The notes below the pieces were generated by a model. The model saw nothing but the letters and a program-made list of their open reading frames with translations. It had not been told where the DNA came from and did no database searches. Below are positions 36,773-47,949 of a DNA stretch of 64,000 nucleotides, one piece after another. Every line of letters begins with the position of its first letter. Position 1 is the stretch's first letter. Where the stretch lies: NCBI RefSeq assembly GCF_022965805.1, contig NC_133103.1:45650047-45714046 (forward strand), written 5' to 3'. The position numbers and the translations under genes were made by a program. This stretch comes from Primulina eburnea (taxonomy: Eukaryota > Streptophyta > Magnoliopsida > Lamiales > Gesneriaceae).

Positions 36773-37352
36773 TGTTGGAAACTAAATTTCAGTGATTTGA
36801 CAAACTAAGCTTCGAATGTATTGGAATAACTGATCAAAGGCAAACGAGCTTAATTGACTCAAATATTACAACTGATAATTGTCATTAGCTGAAGATTAAT
36901 GCGTACCAGCTAAATCTTATCCACGTCATCATTTGAAGCAGAATCTAACTGACTGATCAGTTGGAAACTGATCAGTTTAAATAATCAGTTATGAGTTTCC
37001 AGCAGAGTATCCTTCAGCTGATCTCTCAGTTGAACACGTCATCAATTGAGAACGACAACCGACAAATAGTACAACAGATTGCAACTAGTAGTGGAACGCC
37101 GCATTTTAGAGATTGCAGTGTACGATTGTCAGAGAATATCGACGTGGCAATCAACGGATATAAAGATTCAAGAGCTCACTCTTATCAGATTTATCAGTAG
37201 CAATGAAGGCTACATTTACGAGCTTTTTAGCACTTTGAAATCTTTGTTTGATTTATTCAATTATGTTATATTCAGTAACACTGTAAAAGTTATTGTGAAC
37301 TAAGAGTTTCAGTTCGGCAGAGTTAAGTCCAAACTGAAGTGGGTCAGTACAA
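36773..37352 (+). repeat. SIRE-like LTR, left part
   Basis: Begins TGTTGGAAACTAAATTTCAG and has internal CTGATCAG/ATCAGTT short palindromes around 36950-36990. It ends in TACAA (37348-37352), the left half of the Athila target duplication. Confidence 0.75.
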
Positions 37353-38690
37353 TGATAAGTGCATTTTATGCACTTAAATTATCCTTATACTTCATATAGA
37401 TTGTTAGTCTTTTTGGGCGGAATTACGCGTTTTTGTTGTTTTTTGGTGTGATTGCTGGAACCTAGGTAAGGCTGCCATTCGGGCGCGAAAGTAAGTGAAA
37501 ATGGAACCTAGAAAAGAAACATGAAAGAAGTCCGGTTCTGAAGGCAGTGAGACTCGCGCATATGCGCGAGTAAGAGTCGCGCGCATATGCGCGAATGATG
37601 CACCGAAGCAAGGTAAAATATAGTGAGACCCGCGCATATGCACACTCATGGCGCGCATATGCGCGAGAGACATGATGCGAGACCAGAGTCCAGCGCGCAT
37701 ATGCACCGGACTTGGTCGCGCATATGCGCGCGGTGCGACAGTCAGACTTTAATAGGTTTCTCGTGGATTTTAAAAGGGGTACGGAAAATAATTTACACGC
37801 AGCCGACATGAGAGAAGAGGAAAAGGCGAAAAAGTTAAATCACATGGACGACAGAACGCGAAGAACGGAGATAGAAGACGTTGAATCCGGACACGGAAAC
37901 GCCCTTCCATCTCTCGCCAACACGTTTCTAATTCGGTTCTTTACTTTTACGTTTTTAATGATTACAAACAGGTTTTGTATTGATTTAAATTCGAGTATGA
38001 ACTAATTCTATTTTCTAGAGATTGATGTAGTCTTGGTTGAACCTATATTATTGATGTTTTGAATTTTCATGAATTAATTCATCGTGTTTATTTGTGATTT
38101 CTTGTCATTAATGCTTTTGAATTACTGGCCATAATTCGATTGATCAAATAATTAAGATCCAACACTCGAGAGAGGGGATTGAAATTAGGACAGGAGAAAT
38201 CACATCGTTAGATATTTATAACGTGCAAAAGACGTATAACTCTGACGAATCCATAAGAGAACTTTGGTTGCATTTATTACGTGATACGTGATTTTGAATA
38301 GACATATTAAAATTGGTAATAGGTAATACAATTCTATTTAACACTTGAAAAAATAAATAGGAAAATTGTGAGTTCTTGGTTAGTAAACAAGATGCAATTT
38401 AATAACATGTTAGTTAATTTTAATTTAGCATAGGGGAAACCACATGAAATCATATCTCTAGATTTATTTACTCAGTGAATTTCTACTGCGTGATAGAATT
38501 AACGGATTTGTTATTTTATTTTAATTGATTATAAACCAACTATTTGATTTGTCTAAATAAAGTTGAACTATGTCAATTATGGTACTTAATATACAATCGT
38601 AAATAATTACTCCTCGTGGGATCAAAATCTGTACTTAGCCCAGTACTAAAACTTGACACCGTACACTTGCGGTAGTGAAAATACGCAACA
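37353..38690 (+). repeat. 5' LTR of the Athila element
   Basis: 1,338 bases from TGATAAGTGCATTTTATGC to GAAAATACGCAACA. It contains six palindromic CGCGCATATGCGCG-like words between 37553 and 37735, one more than the 3' LTR. Confidence 0.95.
37553..37735. repeat. GCGCATATGCGC palindrome array in the 5' LTR
   Basis: Copies centre at about 37562, 37588, 37638, 37659, 37701 and 37724, variants of CGCGCATATGCGCG. Several are perfect palindromes; two have CAC in place of CGC. GC content is far above the surroundings. Confidence 0.9.
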
Positions 38691-38696
38691 AGTTTT

Positions 38697-38714
38697 TGGC
38701 GCCGTTGCCGCGGA
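38697..38714 (+). promoter_or_regulatory. Primer binding site of the Athila element
   Basis: TGGCGCCGTTGCCGCGGA, six bases after the 5' LTR, matches the tRNA-Asp type site (TGGCGCCGTTGCCGGGG) used by Athila elements. Confidence 0.88.
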
Positions 38715-38826
38715 GTAAACTATTTAATTTCATACTGATATCATTACTAAGTAGTATTGATTTTAATTTAGACTGTATTTTATTTTATTTACTTTGTTAA
38801 TCTATAGTCTTTTTGTTTTGTAGTGC

Positions 38827-40100
38827 ATGAGAAAATATCAAAATCCCGACTTGCTGATTTTTTATCCGAAAATCGAAAGAAGTGCCAGGAGATTAAGGAA
38901 AGCAAGGAGAGACGAAATTAAAGCAATTCCTGAAATCAGAATGAACTCCCGAGAGAGGTGCCAATCCGAGAACATTTTCGCCCTATCATTAACGCTCACT
39001 ACTCTGGAATAGCTCGATAAACCATTGCTGCTAACAACTTCGAGCTAAAGCCCGCGCTCATTAACATGGTTCAACAGAACCAATTTGGAAGAGCAGCCAC
39101 TGCAGATCCCCATCTTCACCTACGAACTTTTTTAGAGATCACGGACACGGTAAAAATTAATGGTGATTGCGCCTGTTTCCGTTTCCTCCTAGGGATCACG
39201 CAAGGAGTTGGCTCCAATCTCTACCTTTGGGGAGTATTACTACATGGGCAGATCTGGTTACAAAATTCGTGTCAAAGTATTTTCCTACTGCTAAGTCTGC
39301 TCAGATGAAAATAGAGATCACCAATTTCAAACAGAGAGAACTCGAGGTGTTATATGAGGCTTGGGAGCGATACAAAGAATTACTCGGGAAGTGTCCGAAT
39401 CATGGATATGCAGATTGGCTACAAATCGAGTTATTTTACAATGGTTTGGATGGGCCAACCAGAGGGAATGTGGATGCAGCCGCCGGAGGTACTATTTTTT
39501 CTAAAACACTTGATGAGGCTTATGAACTGCTTGAACAGATGACCATTAACAGTTATCAGTGGCCGAGTGAGAGATCTGGATCAAGGAAACCTGCTAGAGT
39601 ATACGCTGTAGACCCGATCACATCACTTACTGCACAAGTTTCGGCATTGACAGCATAGATTGCAGCGATGAACAAGTCAGGCCAATCTACGTCTGATGTA
39701 GCATCGGTGACTGCCGAGGAAGAGCCAGTTATGGAGGAAGCTCAGTACATCAACAATCGTGGCTATGGAGGTTAACGAGGTAACCCTTCCCCTAATACAT
39801 ATCATCCAAGTTTGAGGAATCACGAGAATTTCTCCTATGCAAACAACAAGAACGTATTGAATCCTCCGTCGGGGTTCAACACACAACAGGGTGAAGGAAA
39901 GCCGTCTTTCGAGGATCTGGTTGGGACGTTTGTGACGGAGTCTGGAAAAAGAATGGCTAGAACCGAGTCTCGTCTTGATAGCATGGAGACACACATGGGC
40001 AATATGGGTGCCACGATGAAATCCTTGGAAACACAGATTGGGCAACAAGCAAATGCTTTGAAAGATCAGAATAGAGGACAGTTTCTCATAAATACAGAGT
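38827..40100 (+). pseudogene. Athila gag, broken
   Basis: The recognisable core is PHLHLRTFLEITDTVKINGD, RLFPFPPRDHARSWLQSLP, GSITTWADLVTKFVSKYFP, AWERYKELLGKCPNHGYAD and EAYELLEQMT, the retrotransposon gag domain of gypsy elements. It is spread over three frames between about 39030 and 39658. N-terminal sequence from 38827 and the C-terminal part to about 40100 are readable only in short pieces. Gag forms the particle; no zinc knuckle is evident, as is common in Athila. Confidence 0.82.
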
Positions 40101-40544
40101 GAATCCTAGGGAACAGTGCAAAGCTATCACACTGAGGAGTGGCAAGGAAATTGGAATTCCAGAGCCTTCTGAAGAAAGTCTAGAGATTCTTGTTGAAGAA
40201 GATGATGGAAAGGGTGTAAGTATTGCCGAACATAAAATGGAACCCAAGAAAGTGACTGAATAGCTCCCCTTGCTAAAGGTGAATCTTCCATATCCACAAA
40301 GATTTAAGAAGTAACGGTTAGATGATCAGTTTGCAAAGTTTCTAGAAATCTTCAAGAAAATACACATTAACATCCCATTTGCCGATGCATTGGAGCAAAT
40401 GCACAACTATGCTAAGTTCATCAAGGATGTGATGTCCAAAAAGAGGAAACTTCAAGAATTTGAAACCGTGAAGCTAACCGAAGAGTGCAGTGCCATACTC
40501 CAAAGAAGACTACCATAGAAACTCAAAGATTCAGGGAGTTTTAC

Positions 40545-40926
40545 TATTCCTTATGTTATTGGTGGTTCTAGAGTAAATAGAGATTTATGTGATTTAGGTG
40601 CCAGTATTAATTTAATGCCTTTTTCTGTTTACAGGACCTTGGAGCTTGACGAGGTGAAGCCTAGAACTATTACTCTACAGCTGGCGGATAGATCACTTAC
40701 ATATCCACGAGGGATAGTGGAGGATGTGCTGGTAAAGATAGACAAATTTATATTCCATGCTGATTTTGTCATTTTAGATATGGAAGAAGACCAGGAGACG
40801 CCACTTATCTTTGGAAGGCCATTCTTGGCCACCGGGAAAGCCTTGATTGATGTGCACAAGGGCGAGCTCACACTAAGAGTAGGTGGAGAGGAAGTTGTGT
40901 TCAACATCTACAACACCATAAGATGA
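40545..40926 (+). pseudogene. Athila protease
   Basis: The region reads IGGSRVNRDLCDLGASINLMP (active site DLGAS), then a 103-codon frame PFSVYRTLELDEVKPRTITL, LADRSLTYPRGIVEDVLVKI, FVILDMEEDQETPLIFGRPF, which is the aspartic protease fold of Ty3/gypsy. A stop closes it at 40926. A short linker leads to RT in a different frame. Confidence 0.85.
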
Positions 40927-40998
40927 CCAAATGAGGTAAGTACTTGTAATAGCATTGATATCATTGATTCTTGTGTATCCCATGTTGGTGCAGGTAAG

Positions 40999-42640
40999 TT
41001 GACAAAATACTCTTTGGAGAGATGCTTGTTGGAGTCAGCTTCTACAGTGGAGGAAGAGGACTGGGATGTGCGAGAGGAATTACTTGCTCTCAATACGCTG
41101 CCTAAAGAAAAGATTGATGCCCATCATGAAGAGTTACTTGAAGATGCAAGTAAAGAGGTACCAAAAGCATCCCCTACATCAAAGGATTTACTGAGTCACT
41201 TGTGCTATGCATTCCTAGACGAGAGTTCGTCCTATCCGGTAATCATCTCTTCTGTTCTTACTATTGAAGAAAAGGATAAGTTGTTGAGAGTATTGCGAGA
41301 GTTTAAATCTGCTTTGGATGGACAATTTCTGATATCAAAGGGATTAGCCCTGTTGTTTGTATGCATAAAATCTTGATGCAGGAGTCCTATTCCCCCCCTA
41401 TGATGATCATCAGAGGAGGCTTAATCTAGCCATGAAGGAGGTTGTGAGATCTGAGGTATTAAAATTGTTAAACGCTGGTGTTATTTATGCTATATCTGAC
41501 AGTTTTTGGGTTTCACCAGTACAAGCAGTGCCTAAGAAGGGGGAAATAACTGTGGTGAAAAATGAGAATAACGAATTAATTTCAACTCGTCCAGTGACTG
41601 GGTGGCGTGTGTGTATAAACTACAGGAAATTGAATGATGCGACTAGGAAAGATCACTTCCCTCTTCTATTTATTGACCAGATGCTTGATAGAGTAGATGG
41701 TTATCATTATTATTGCTTTCTAGATGGTTATTCAGGTTTCAATCAAATTGTCATAGCATCGGAGGATCAAGAGAAGACTATCTTCACTTAACCCTACGGT
41801 ACATTTGCTTTCAGGAGAATGCCATTTGATCTTTGCAATGCACCTGCTACTTTTCAGAGGTGTATGATGGCCATATTTTCTGACATGGTCGAGGAAATAA
41901 TGGAAGTTTTTATGGATGACATATATGTTTTTGTTTCATCATTTGATCATTGTTTGCAAAATGTAACACTTGTTTTGCAGAGATGTCAGGCAAAGAATTT
42001 AGTGTTGAATTGGGAAAAATGTCATTTCATGGTCTCAGAAGGTATTGTGCTTGGGCATAAAATTTCGGCTAGAGGAATAGAAGTGGACAGAGCTAAAGTT
42101 GTGACGATTGAAAATCTCCCACCGCCAGAGAATGTGAAAGGGATCCGAAGTTTCTTGCGACAAGCTGGGTTCTATCGTCGTTATATTAAAGATTTCTCTA
42201 AAATTACTAGACCTTTATGTAATTTGTTAGAGAAATATTCTACATTTATTTTTGACGATGATTGTTTGCAGGCGTTTAACAGGATCAATACAACACTGAT
42301 TTCTGCACCACTTATGATAGTGCCTGATTGGAAGGAGCCCTTTGAGCTCATGTGCGACGCTAGTGACTATGCTGTGGGAGCAGCATTGGGACAAAGACGA
42401 GACAAGATGTTCAAAGCTATCTACTATGCAAGTCGTACACTCAATGCAGCCCAACAGAATTACAAAACTACTGAGAAAGAGATGCTAGCAGTGGTGTTTG
42501 CATTCGAAAAGTTCAGAACATATCTCATTGGCACAAAGTTAACAGTTTTCACTGACCATGCAGCCCTCGTTACTTGTTTTCCAAAAAGGATGCAAAGCCC
42601 AGGTTGATACGTTGGATACTCCTATTTCAAGAATTTGACT
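40999..42640 (+). pseudogene. Athila reverse transcriptase and RNase H, broken
   Basis: After a linker (40999-41376), the RT reads SFWVSPVQAVPKKGEITVV, GWRVCINYRKLNDATRKDHF, FLDGYSGFNQIVIA, one TAA at about 41789 in front of PYGTFAFRRMPFDLCNAPAT, then VFMDDIYVF (catalytic MDD). RNase H: FELMCDASDYAVGAALGQ, NYKTTEKEMLAVVFAFEKF, FTDHAAL. A frame change near 42590 continues into [20 protein letters not shown] and ADHLSRL. The catalytic Asp residues are present. Confidence 0.9.
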
Positions 42641-42815
42641 TTGAAGTTAAAGACAAGAAAGGTTGTGAGAACCAGGTGGCAGATCACTTGTCACGCCTAG
42701 AGCTGAAAGAAAGAACTGAAGGTGGAGTGATAAATGAGTTGTTCCCAGACGAACAACTCTTCAAAGTAAATGTTATACATACTTGGTTTGCAGATATAGC
42801 TAATTTTCTTACTGC

Positions 42816-44090
42816 ATGAGAATTACCACTAGATTTAACTTATCACAAAAAAAAAAAAAAATTCATGATGCCAAGTTTTATCTGTGGGATGATCCTTTCT
42901 TGTTCAAGAGATGCGCTGATAAGATAATTAGACGATGTGTAGCAGAGGAAAAAGTGGGTACGATTCAAGAGCAGTGTCATTCCACACCCTACGGTGGACA
43001 CTTTGGAGCATCTAGAACAGCAGCTAAGGTATTAAAATCTGGTTTTTATTGACCTAATCTGTTTAAGGACAGTTATACTTTAGTTAAGTCATGTGATAAA
43101 TGCCAAAGAAATGACAATATTTCTAAACGACATGAATTACCACTAACAAATATTTTGGAGGAGGAACTCTTTGATTTCTGGGGTATTGACTTTATGGGTC
43201 CATTCCCATCCTTTTTTGGTCAATCTTACATTTTACTTGCTGTTGATTATGTGTCCAAATTGGTGGAAACAATTGCCACCAGACTAATGATGCTCGAGTT
43301 GTTGTTAAGTTTGTCCACATGAACATCTTCACAAGATTTGGAATGCCTAGAGCCATTATCAGTGATGAAGGTACGCATTTCTGTAACAAAATTTTTAACT
43401 CACTATTGGACAAGTATGATGTGAAGTACAGGGTGACACTGGCATACCACCCGCAAGCTAATGGGCAAGCGGAAATATCCGACCGGGAGATCAAGCAGAT
43501 ACTAGAAAAGAATGTGAAGACAAACCGGAAGGATTGTGCGATCAAGCTAGATGATGCTTTATGGGCATACAGGACTGCATACAAGACACCTATCGGGATG
43601 TCGTCTTATAGGTTGGTCTTTGGAAAAGCTTGTCATCTACCTTTGGAACTGGAGCACAAAGCATTTTGGGCTGTGAAAAAGCTAAATTTTGATATGGGAG
43701 CATCTGGCGAGCAACGACTGTTGCAACTGAACGAGATGGAGGAATTTTAAAATGATGCATACGAGAATACTAAGATATACAAAGAAAAGACCAAGAAATG
43801 ACACGAAAAGCATATTCTTCAACGTCACTTCGAACCAGGGCAACATGTGTTATTATTCAATTCTCGACTGAAGTTGTTTCCTGGTAAGTTAAAATCACGA
43901 TGGTCTGGACCATTCACAGTGGAAACAGTGTACCCACATGGTGCAATTGAGTTAAAGTGCAACAATGGTCAGACATTTAAAGTCAATGGTCAAAGGGTCA
44001 AGCATTACTTTGGAAATGAAGTGCGACCATGGACAACATCCCACTTGGAGAACCAAAGTAGACATGAGAAAGTCAGGCTGATGACGTTAA
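42816..44090 (+). pseudogene. Athila integrase, broken
   Basis: The zinc-binding part is HSTPYGGHFGASRTAAKVLK and SCDKCQRNDN, with a TGA at about 43051 in place of a Trp codon. The core is FWGIDFMGPFPS (first Asp), [12 protein letters not shown] (second Asp) and [16 protein letters not shown] (Glu). A frameshift lies near 43310 and stops at 43748 and 43799. The C-terminal part, [20 protein letters not shown] and [10 protein letters not shown], is the usual Athila ending. No chromodomain is seen, as expected. Confidence 0.88.
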
Positions 44091-44269
44091 ACCAAGCGTT
44101 GTGTGGGAGGCAACCAAAATTTATTTATTTTTGCATTCATTTTGTTTTTATTATTTTATTTCAATTTCTTAGTTATTAATTTTAATTTTCTCTATTCAAG
44201 TATTAATTTGAATCGTTTATACTTTCAGGTAATTTAAAGAAAAAAAATAGAAGAGCTACTGGACAGAGT

Positions 44270-44560
44270 GCGTCGTGCATATGCGTGATTTATTTTTGCG
44301 CACATACGCAACACAAGCAGTGACCATCGCGCACATGCGCAACTCAAGGCGCGCACATGCGCGATACAGGCAGAAGGTGTCGCACATATGGGCCACTCTG
44401 GGCGCGCATATGTGCGAGAAGGCAAGTCAATTACACTTGAATGGCAGAGACATCGGCGCATATACGCCACTCATGAACGCTCATATGCGCAAAACAACAT
44501 AAGCGAGACAGTAACTTTGGCGCATATGATCATTAGGACGCGCATACGCGCGTGACTTCA
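44270..44560. repeat. Degenerate GCGCATATGCGC array ahead of the 3' ORF
   Basis: About ten imperfect copies (GCGCACATGCGC, GCGCATATGTGCG, CGCATACGCGCG and similar) are spaced 20-40 bases apart, with CCACTC/AACTC linkers as in the LTR arrays. It follows the integrase end directly. Confidence 0.85.
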
Positions 44561-44988
44561 GTTAAAAAAAAGCATTGCGAATCATTCTCTCAGAAACCCT
44601 CACAGCCGCTCCCCCTCACAAAAGAAAACACCACCCTCCGCGTCAGAAATCCACCGCCACCGCCGCCTCCCACTCCCGAAAGCCGACCACCACCTACACC
44701 ACAGCTGTGAACTCCAACCACACTCCGATTTCTGGTAACTTTATAGTGAAATCAAGGGTTTTATTCAGAATGTTTTCTCAAATCCTGAGAATAGTTGAAA
44801 TTGGTGTCGATCTAGTCGAGGAACTTGTGATATTGTGAAGTGGGTGCTTCGATTTGTTCTATAGTAGTTTGTGATTCGGGTGTATATTGCATTGCTTATT
44901 GGATTAATTGGTGTGGTGAAATCATAGTGTTCAAGTTTGGGGTCCGAGTAGCTTCGATTTTGGCTTTTCTGTTGGTTGAGTTTAGTGT

Positions 44989-46175
44989 GTGGTTGTGATA
45001 TTTGATTATCGAGTTGATGGCACCAAAAAAGAAATCAAAGAAGGGTGTCTCTTCCTCTTCAAGCTTCGATTCTCACAGATTTGGAATGAAGAGGCCCAAA
45101 AAATATATGATAGTTCTATGACACGGCCCATTGTACTGGAACGGGGGTTCAATTTGTCCATTCCACGTGGTGTGATCATAGAGAAACTGGAACGTAGAGG
45201 ATGGGTTGAATTCGCTCAACACCCGTCGAATGTCGTTATCTCGGTTGTGCGAGAATTCTACGCCAACCTCAGGATTCGGCATGACGAATCTAAAGTATTG
45301 GTCCGAGGTAAATTGGTTTCGTTCGACTCTCGAACGATCAACATGCTATATCAGATGCCCAGATTCAACCAGGACGAATACAGTGAATTCCTCGAAGCGG
45401 GTGTTGATTACACAGAGGTAATCCGGACCATATGTCAAGCCGGGGCTGTCTGGAAAATGAGCTCGAGCAGGCCTACTTCTTTTTAAAAAAACCGACATGG
45501 GCCCTAATGCAAGTTCTTGGACATCTTTTGTACTGGCCCGAATTCTCCCGTCCTCTCACTACTACGATGTCACCAAAGACAAAGCCGCATTGGTTTATGC
45601 CATCCCAATGAGCAAATCAGTTGACGTGGGGAAAATATTTATGGCTCGATTATGAGAGCTGGCGCAGGGTTAGCCACGGTTGCTCTTCCTTGTTCCCACA
45701 CTGTTATCGAGCTAGCCGCCAGGCCGGCGTCTCATGGGCCCCTGATGAACCAGTGCTCAAGCCGAAGGCCCCCATTATTGCTTTCTTTGGATCCGCATCT
45801 TATGTTCCCCATGAGTTCCCGGACGAAGAGGAGCTCCCACAACAACAACTACCACCACCACCACCACCACCTGTAGCAGCCAGAGAGCGCAGGGGAGACA
45901 GATTTAGGCGACTAGAGAATGAGATGCAGGATCAGAGGCGGTTACTCGTCGAGCAGCGTCAGGTGCTGGATTCGCTTCAGTACCGCACCGACCATTTCAT
46001 GGGATACATGATGGACTTCACCTCCGTGCTATCTCAACGGTTCCCACCTATAAGTCCAGAGGATCTGATGTTTCCCCAGCCACCTGCATGGCCACCACAG
46101 TATCCAGGACCGCCTTCACAGGCCCCACCCCAACATATGGATGAAGATGTCGATGATGATGACGACGAGCACTGA
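44989..46175 (+). pseudogene. Athila 3' ORF ('env-like' position), broken
   Basis: ATG 45017 (MAPKKKSKKG, possible nuclear-type basic start) is followed by a frameshift. The main domain reads WVEFAQHPSNVVISVVREFY, ANLRIRHDE, VRGKLVSFDSRTINMLYQMP, and after another shift NASSWTSFVLARILPSS and VTKDKAALVYAIPMSK (45497-45652). The last frame (45621-46175) has a poly-Pro run, a coiled-coil-like ENEMQDQRRLLVEQRQVLD and an acidic tail of Asp. No signal peptide or transmembrane segment is seen. The domain matches what is annotated as a 'putative plant transposon protein' domain and resembles the SIRE 3' ORF at 15.7 kb. Confidence 0.8.
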
Positions 46176-47949
46176 CGCTCGTCGTGGGAGGTATGATTGT
46201 CCCGTTCTTTCTTGTTTATACATTGCGGACAATGTATATTTTAAGTTTGGGGGTGATTTGATTTGATTTGATGCTTTAGTGTTTTATTTGATTTGATGCT
46301 TTAGTGTTTTAATTGATGTTTATTTATATAAAAAAATATTTAATTTAATTTTTATGTCCATATTTAGTCGTTAAAATTTTTTTAGAGTTGTGGAATTAAG
46401 GTAATAACCAAACAATGATGAGAGTTGACCTGAAACACATGTTGTTTCATGATTACGAATCCGAATGCATGCTATCTTTACTTAACCGTAAACATTAATG
46501 CTATGATTGTTGATACGTCCGATGTCAAGAGAGTATTCATGTAATTAGTGAATTGGAATGTATGGATGGACTCCAAAACCTGCATGTTGATTACTTGTTG
46601 TTGAGTTACATGTTCACTAACACAAAAATGATTCAGGCATTCTTTGAGTTATGTTGGGCATGTTTTTTCCTTGAATAATGTATCAATTGTTAGCCCTTTG
46701 AGCCTAAATGAGAATGAGATGTGTGATTTGTTCTTTTTGAATACGCGAAAACATGATATGTCTGTGTTTGTTGATTGGTAAATTGAAAGTAGTCTAGAAC
46801 TTGGTTTGGCACTCTTCAAGGCAAGATACGGGTATTGTGTGACTTAGGGATGATTTAGGCGATTTTTGGAATGTTTGAGCCTTTCAAGCCTACCCATAAC
46901 ATCATATTATACGCTAGTGTCCCATGTTTGAGCTTAATGAAAATCTAATGGAGTGTGCCAAGGCACACAAAATCCCCTATTCGTATCAATTCTAAACTCC
47001 TACGTCAACTACCAACTTTTGAGCATATACACTAGTACCTACCGAAAACTGAGACAAAACGAACCTGTGTATCACTACAAAAATTCTTTTCCCTTGTGTG
47101 CGTATAAGAATATCATCGAAAAAAAGAGGAAAAAGATGAAAAGAAAGAAATGAATTTCTATGGAAAAAAAAGATGTCGAGAAAAGGGAGAAAGAAAAAGT
47201 TGAATAAAGAATAAAAGAGTATGACGTATCGATGTGAAAAAGAAGACAAAATGATGAATATGTTGTGGCAAAGCAAGTGGCTGTGAAACAAGAGGAAGAA
47301 GAAGAAGCGTGTTGAAAAATAAATTGGTTTGTTTCTCTCACTTTTGATTCCCTATATTAATTTGTAGCTATTAGTTGTAGCCTAACGTTATAAACTTAAA
47401 AGACCTATTAACCGAGTCACACGTACCCAATATACTAGTGGAGAAGAGTTGCCAAAGTTAAGCCTATGGACACTTGAAAAAATGCCGTCGATAGACATAG
47501 AATTTGATTGTGTACATGTGTGCATCTCATGATATTGGTTTGGTTAATTACTGTCTTCATAATACCATTTTGTTTAGCCAACTGTCACCCTCTAAGTCCT
47601 GTTGATTTGTTAAGGTAAATGTGTGCCTCAATGGTTTTGCTAATTGCATATGTGTCGAGGAGTCCAGAATTTTATGAGATAAAAAGTTATGAACTTATCT
47701 TCGTATTTGGAGTGGGTAAACGAGAATAGCAAAACACACACGCACGTGAACTGTGAGTAATGTGGCATGTGTTTGATTCAATATGATGGTGACTGTAATC
47801 TCTGAGGCTAGTGGTTATCTTTTTATTCCACGATTCTTGTTCGTTTAGTTACTTTCTTTAGGATGTGTTGAGTCTAGTCTAGTTAATGTTTTTATTTTAT
47901 TTTATTTTATTTTGCTCGAGACTAGCAAAAGTTCAAGTTTAGGAGGATT
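46176..47949 (+). other. Long untranslated 3' region of the Athila element
   Basis: No coding frame is supported. A 28-base tandem duplication (TTGATTTGATGCTTTAGTGT) is at about 46258-46315, purine-rich runs at 47118-47320 and a (TTTTA)n stretch near 47890. The last bases AGTTTAGGAGGATT form the polypurine tract before the 3' LTR. Confidence 0.75.

Noticed and set aside
37404..37811. Overlapping frames rich in Ala-Tyr-Ala-Arg and His-Met-Arg in the Athila LTR (also 44234-44502 and 48059-48382)
   Set aside because: They arise from reading the GCGCATATGCGC palindromes; the same amino-acid pattern appears on both strands because the repeat is self-complementary.
44270..44560. CRISPR-like look of regularly spaced palindromic repeats
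   Set aside because: The context is a eukaryotic Athila element; units are degenerate, spacers are short and uneven, and no cas genes exist.
46992..47341. Phe/Ser-rich minus-strand frames in the Athila 3' region
   Set aside because: They result from purine-rich runs on the other strand and have no domain features.
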